Source of the DNA: Flavobacteriales bacterium
GTDB lineage: Bacteria > Bacteroidota > Bacteroidia > Flavobacteriales_E > Vicingaceae
Assembly (NCBI GenBank): GCA_002402165.1
Contig: NVVI01000001.1
Location: 83,685-91,000 of the forward strand
Direction of reading: 5' to 3'
DNA length: 7,316 bases
Part shown: piece after piece, positions 6,121 to 7,316 of the stretch
Layout: each line of letters opens with the position of its first letter
Numbering within the stretch: position 1 is the first letter of the stretch
Program-made: the position numbers and the translations under genes
Notes under the pieces: generated by a model
Databases searched by the model: none
Told to the model about the DNA's origin: nothing
The model's input: the letters and a program-made list of their open reading frames with translations, nothing else

Positions 6121-7161
6121 TTAATCTTGCAATAAAAAATGATTACTCGATTTAATAATCAATTTCTGACTATACATTTGGTTCTCGGATGTAGCTGTAA
6201 TCAAATATAATCCAACAGGTATCTTTTTTTCTATAGGAACTCCAACTAGCTTTCCTTCTTCTATGTTTACTATTACTTTAGAGTAATATTCTCTCCCTCT
6301 AATATCTCTTAATACCACCAACATCTCTTTTTCTAGAATATTGGTGAAATCTATGTAAACAGTTTCTCCAGAACTTACAGGGTTAGGAAATAAATTAATA
6401 AATCCATCACCTAAAACATTCTGTTCATATTTTACCGGAACAATGTTAAAATATTCATATTTCCCATCAAAATCTGTTTGTTTTAGTCTGTAATAAGATA
6501 TTCCTACTATAGGCTCATAATCTACTTCATAGTATTCTAGAATTTGGCTACTATTTCCGGCACCACCTGTTACAATAACTACTTCCCAGTTTTCAGCATC
6601 AATACTCCTCTCAAGGGTAAAAAAATCATTGTTGATTTCTGAAGCTGTAACCCATTTTATATCAATTCTATCTTCATTAACATTCGCCTCAAAACTTATT
6701 AAATTGATTGGCAATGGATCTCCTAAAGTAGATGGTCCAGTAACTGTTCCATCAGATTTTTTCCATACAATTGAGCCGCATATTTCAATAAAATTAGAAC
6801 TTCCACCACCCCCGCCAGAAGAAGCAGTTATTGCACCTCCTGGATTAATAGTTATGCCTGAACCACAAGGTAGTCTCAATTTTTGGCCATTTACAGGAAA
6901 ATCCAGTGTGCCATCAATAATTATAAACATAGGAGAAGTACAGCCTGGTTCTGAATAATCTTGTTGAGTTTCAACTGTGATTACATCTCCAGCTAATATA
7001 TAAATTGTATCTCCACAAGCAGGAACACCAGGAGTCCATGATCCGGCAGCCCCCCATGCACCACCTCCAGTACCATTAGAGTATACAATAGCGGCAAATT
7101 GCACTTTTGGAATAAAGCAAGCAAATAATACAACTAAAAGTATGAAAACCTTGTCTTTCAT
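6121..7161 (-). CDS. T9SS-secreted surface protein, shorter paralogue
   Basis: A 346-residue predicted T9SS cargo, counted from the ATG at 7161. The frame stays open to an ATG at 7185 (8 more residues, MVWINKIQ). I prefer 7161 because it gives a standard signal peptide (MKDKVFILLVVLFACF, cleavage near QFA, residue 23) and a leader length similar to that of the paralogue. The mature N-terminus has the same kind of Gly/Trp motif (GGAWGAAGSWTPGVPACGD, 33-51, then IYILAGDVITV). A short passenger with four further cysteines and a five-Gly run (116-120) follows. The Fn3-like module runs from LPINLISFEAN (150) to VPVKY (245), and the sorting domain from NLFPNP (256-261) to QKLIIK (332-337). Unlike the paralogue, nine extra residues (SSNHFLLQD) follow. 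The two genes run in the same direction, 151 bases apart, and each has its own promoter-like element. The activity is unknown. Confidence 0.88.
   Translation of the reverse strand: MKDKVFILLVVLFACFIPKVQFAAIVYSNGTGGGAWGAAGSWTPGVPACGDTIYILAGDVITVETQQDYSEPGCTSPMFIIIDGTLDFPVNGQKLRLPCGSGITINPGGAITASSGGGGGSSNFIEICGSIVWKKSDGTVTGPSTLGDPLPINLISFEANVNEDRIDIKWVTASEINNDFFTLERSIDAENWEVVIVTGGAGNSSQILEYYEVDYEPIVGISYYRLKQTDFDGKYEYFNIVPVKYEQNVLGDGFINLFPNPVSSGETVYIDFTNILEKEMLVVLRDIRGREYYSKVIVNIEEGKLVGVPIEKKIPVGLYLITATSENQMYSQKLIIKSSNHFLLQD
6151..6714 (-). repeat. Duplicated Fn3-like plus sorting-domain module, copy in the shorter gene
   Basis: Partner of the copy at 4599-5162, with the same length and no insertions or deletions. 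Similarity stops sharply at the LPI junction on the N-terminal side (6714). On the C-terminal side the coding frame continues 9 codons beyond the repeat, where the other copy has its stop codon. Confidence 0.85.
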
Positions 7162-7198
7162 TTGAATTTTATTGATCCATACCATTACTTACTGCGTG

Positions 7199-7245
7199 AT
7201 ACGTAAATATACTTAAAAAGTTATGCGTATAAACCAATTTTTAGA
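7199..7245 (-). promoter_or_regulatory. Candidate promoter of the shorter T9SS cargo gene
   Basis: On the minus strand TCTAAAAATTG (7245-7235) is followed after 23 bases by TATATTTACGTAT (7211-7199). TATATTTA matches the Bacteroidetes -7 consensus TAnnTTTG at all but the last base, and the TTG fits the -33 position at the long end of the usual spacing. Transcription would start near 7197, leaving about 36 bases to the preferred ATG at 7161 or about 12 to the alternative at 7185. The match to the element at 6015-6062 supports it. Confidence 0.55.
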
Positions 7246-7255
7246 TAAAAAGGTT
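7232..7255. repeat. Bulged inverted repeat overlapping the -33 region of the shorter T9SS gene
   Basis: AACC (7232-7235) pairs with GGTT (7252-7255) and TTTTT (7238-7242) with AAAAA (7247-7251) around the loop AGAT, with two unpaired A on the left arm. It covers the same conserved 11-mer as the palindrome at 6047-6074, but the arms have different sequences. The remaining bases to the window end (7256-7316) are AT-rich and show no gene. Confidence 0.35.
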
Positions 7256-7316
7256 GTTTTAGCCTATAAAAGCTAGTTTTTTTACAGATTATTATTAAAT
7301 ATTAAATTAATCTACT

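Noticed and set aside
6629..6958. Plus-strand 109-codon ORF in the shorter T9SS gene
   Set aside because: It is antisense to the Fn3-like module and the Gly-rich passenger; its Pro-rich stretch is just the complement of the Gly codons.

Overview
The window looks like chromosomal DNA of a Bacteroidetes species, most likely a Flavobacteriia or close relative. The DNA is AT-rich by eye, Shine-Dalgarno sequences are weak or absent, the SUF genes run S-E-DUF59, and two proteins end in type IX secretion (T9SS) C-terminal sorting domains. T9SS sorting domains are essentially confined to the Bacteroidetes and their relatives. No rRNA, tRNA, CRISPR array, insertion sequence or phage gene was seen.

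Left block (2-1993, + strand): the distal end of an iron-sulfur cluster assembly operon. It encodes the cysteine desulfurase SufS (at the window edge, start uncertain), the sulfur acceptor SufE (start overlapping the sufS stop by one base) and a SufT/MIP18-like DUF59 protein 4 bases further on. SufS takes sulfur from cysteine, SufE relays it to the scaffold, and the DUF59 protein is an accessory maturation factor. The scaffold genes (sufB, sufC, sufD) would be expected to the left, outside the window. A 251-base gap (1994-2244) follows; it holds no gene but contains a 13-bp imperfect hairpin nested inside a 10-bp inverted repeat.

Middle block (2245-4590): a 77-residue secreted or membrane-anchored Gly/Met-rich protein (+); a polytopic membrane protein fused to a spermidine-synthase-like methyltransferase fold (-), convergent with the first; and, divergent from that, a secreted protein made of five MORN-like repeats in an exact 24-residue register (+). 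None of these can be given a firm biochemical role from sequence alone.

Right block (4596-7161, - strand): two tandem secreted T9SS cargo proteins. Their last 188 residues align without gaps at about 80% identity by hand count (an Fn3-like module plus the sorting domain). Their N-terminal passenger regions differ in length and sequence, though both open with a similar Gly/Trp-rich motif. Each gene is preceded by a matching two-part element: a TTG in a shared AT-rich 11-mer, then 23 or 24 bases, then TATATT(T/A)ACGTAT. This fits a Bacteroidetes-type promoter. The shared 11-mer lies inside an inverted repeat in both places, with different arm sequences. I consider this paired regulatory region, the module-swapped paralogues and the 9-residue tail after one sorting domain the most interesting parts of the window. 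Nothing here clearly amounts to a complete undescribed system.
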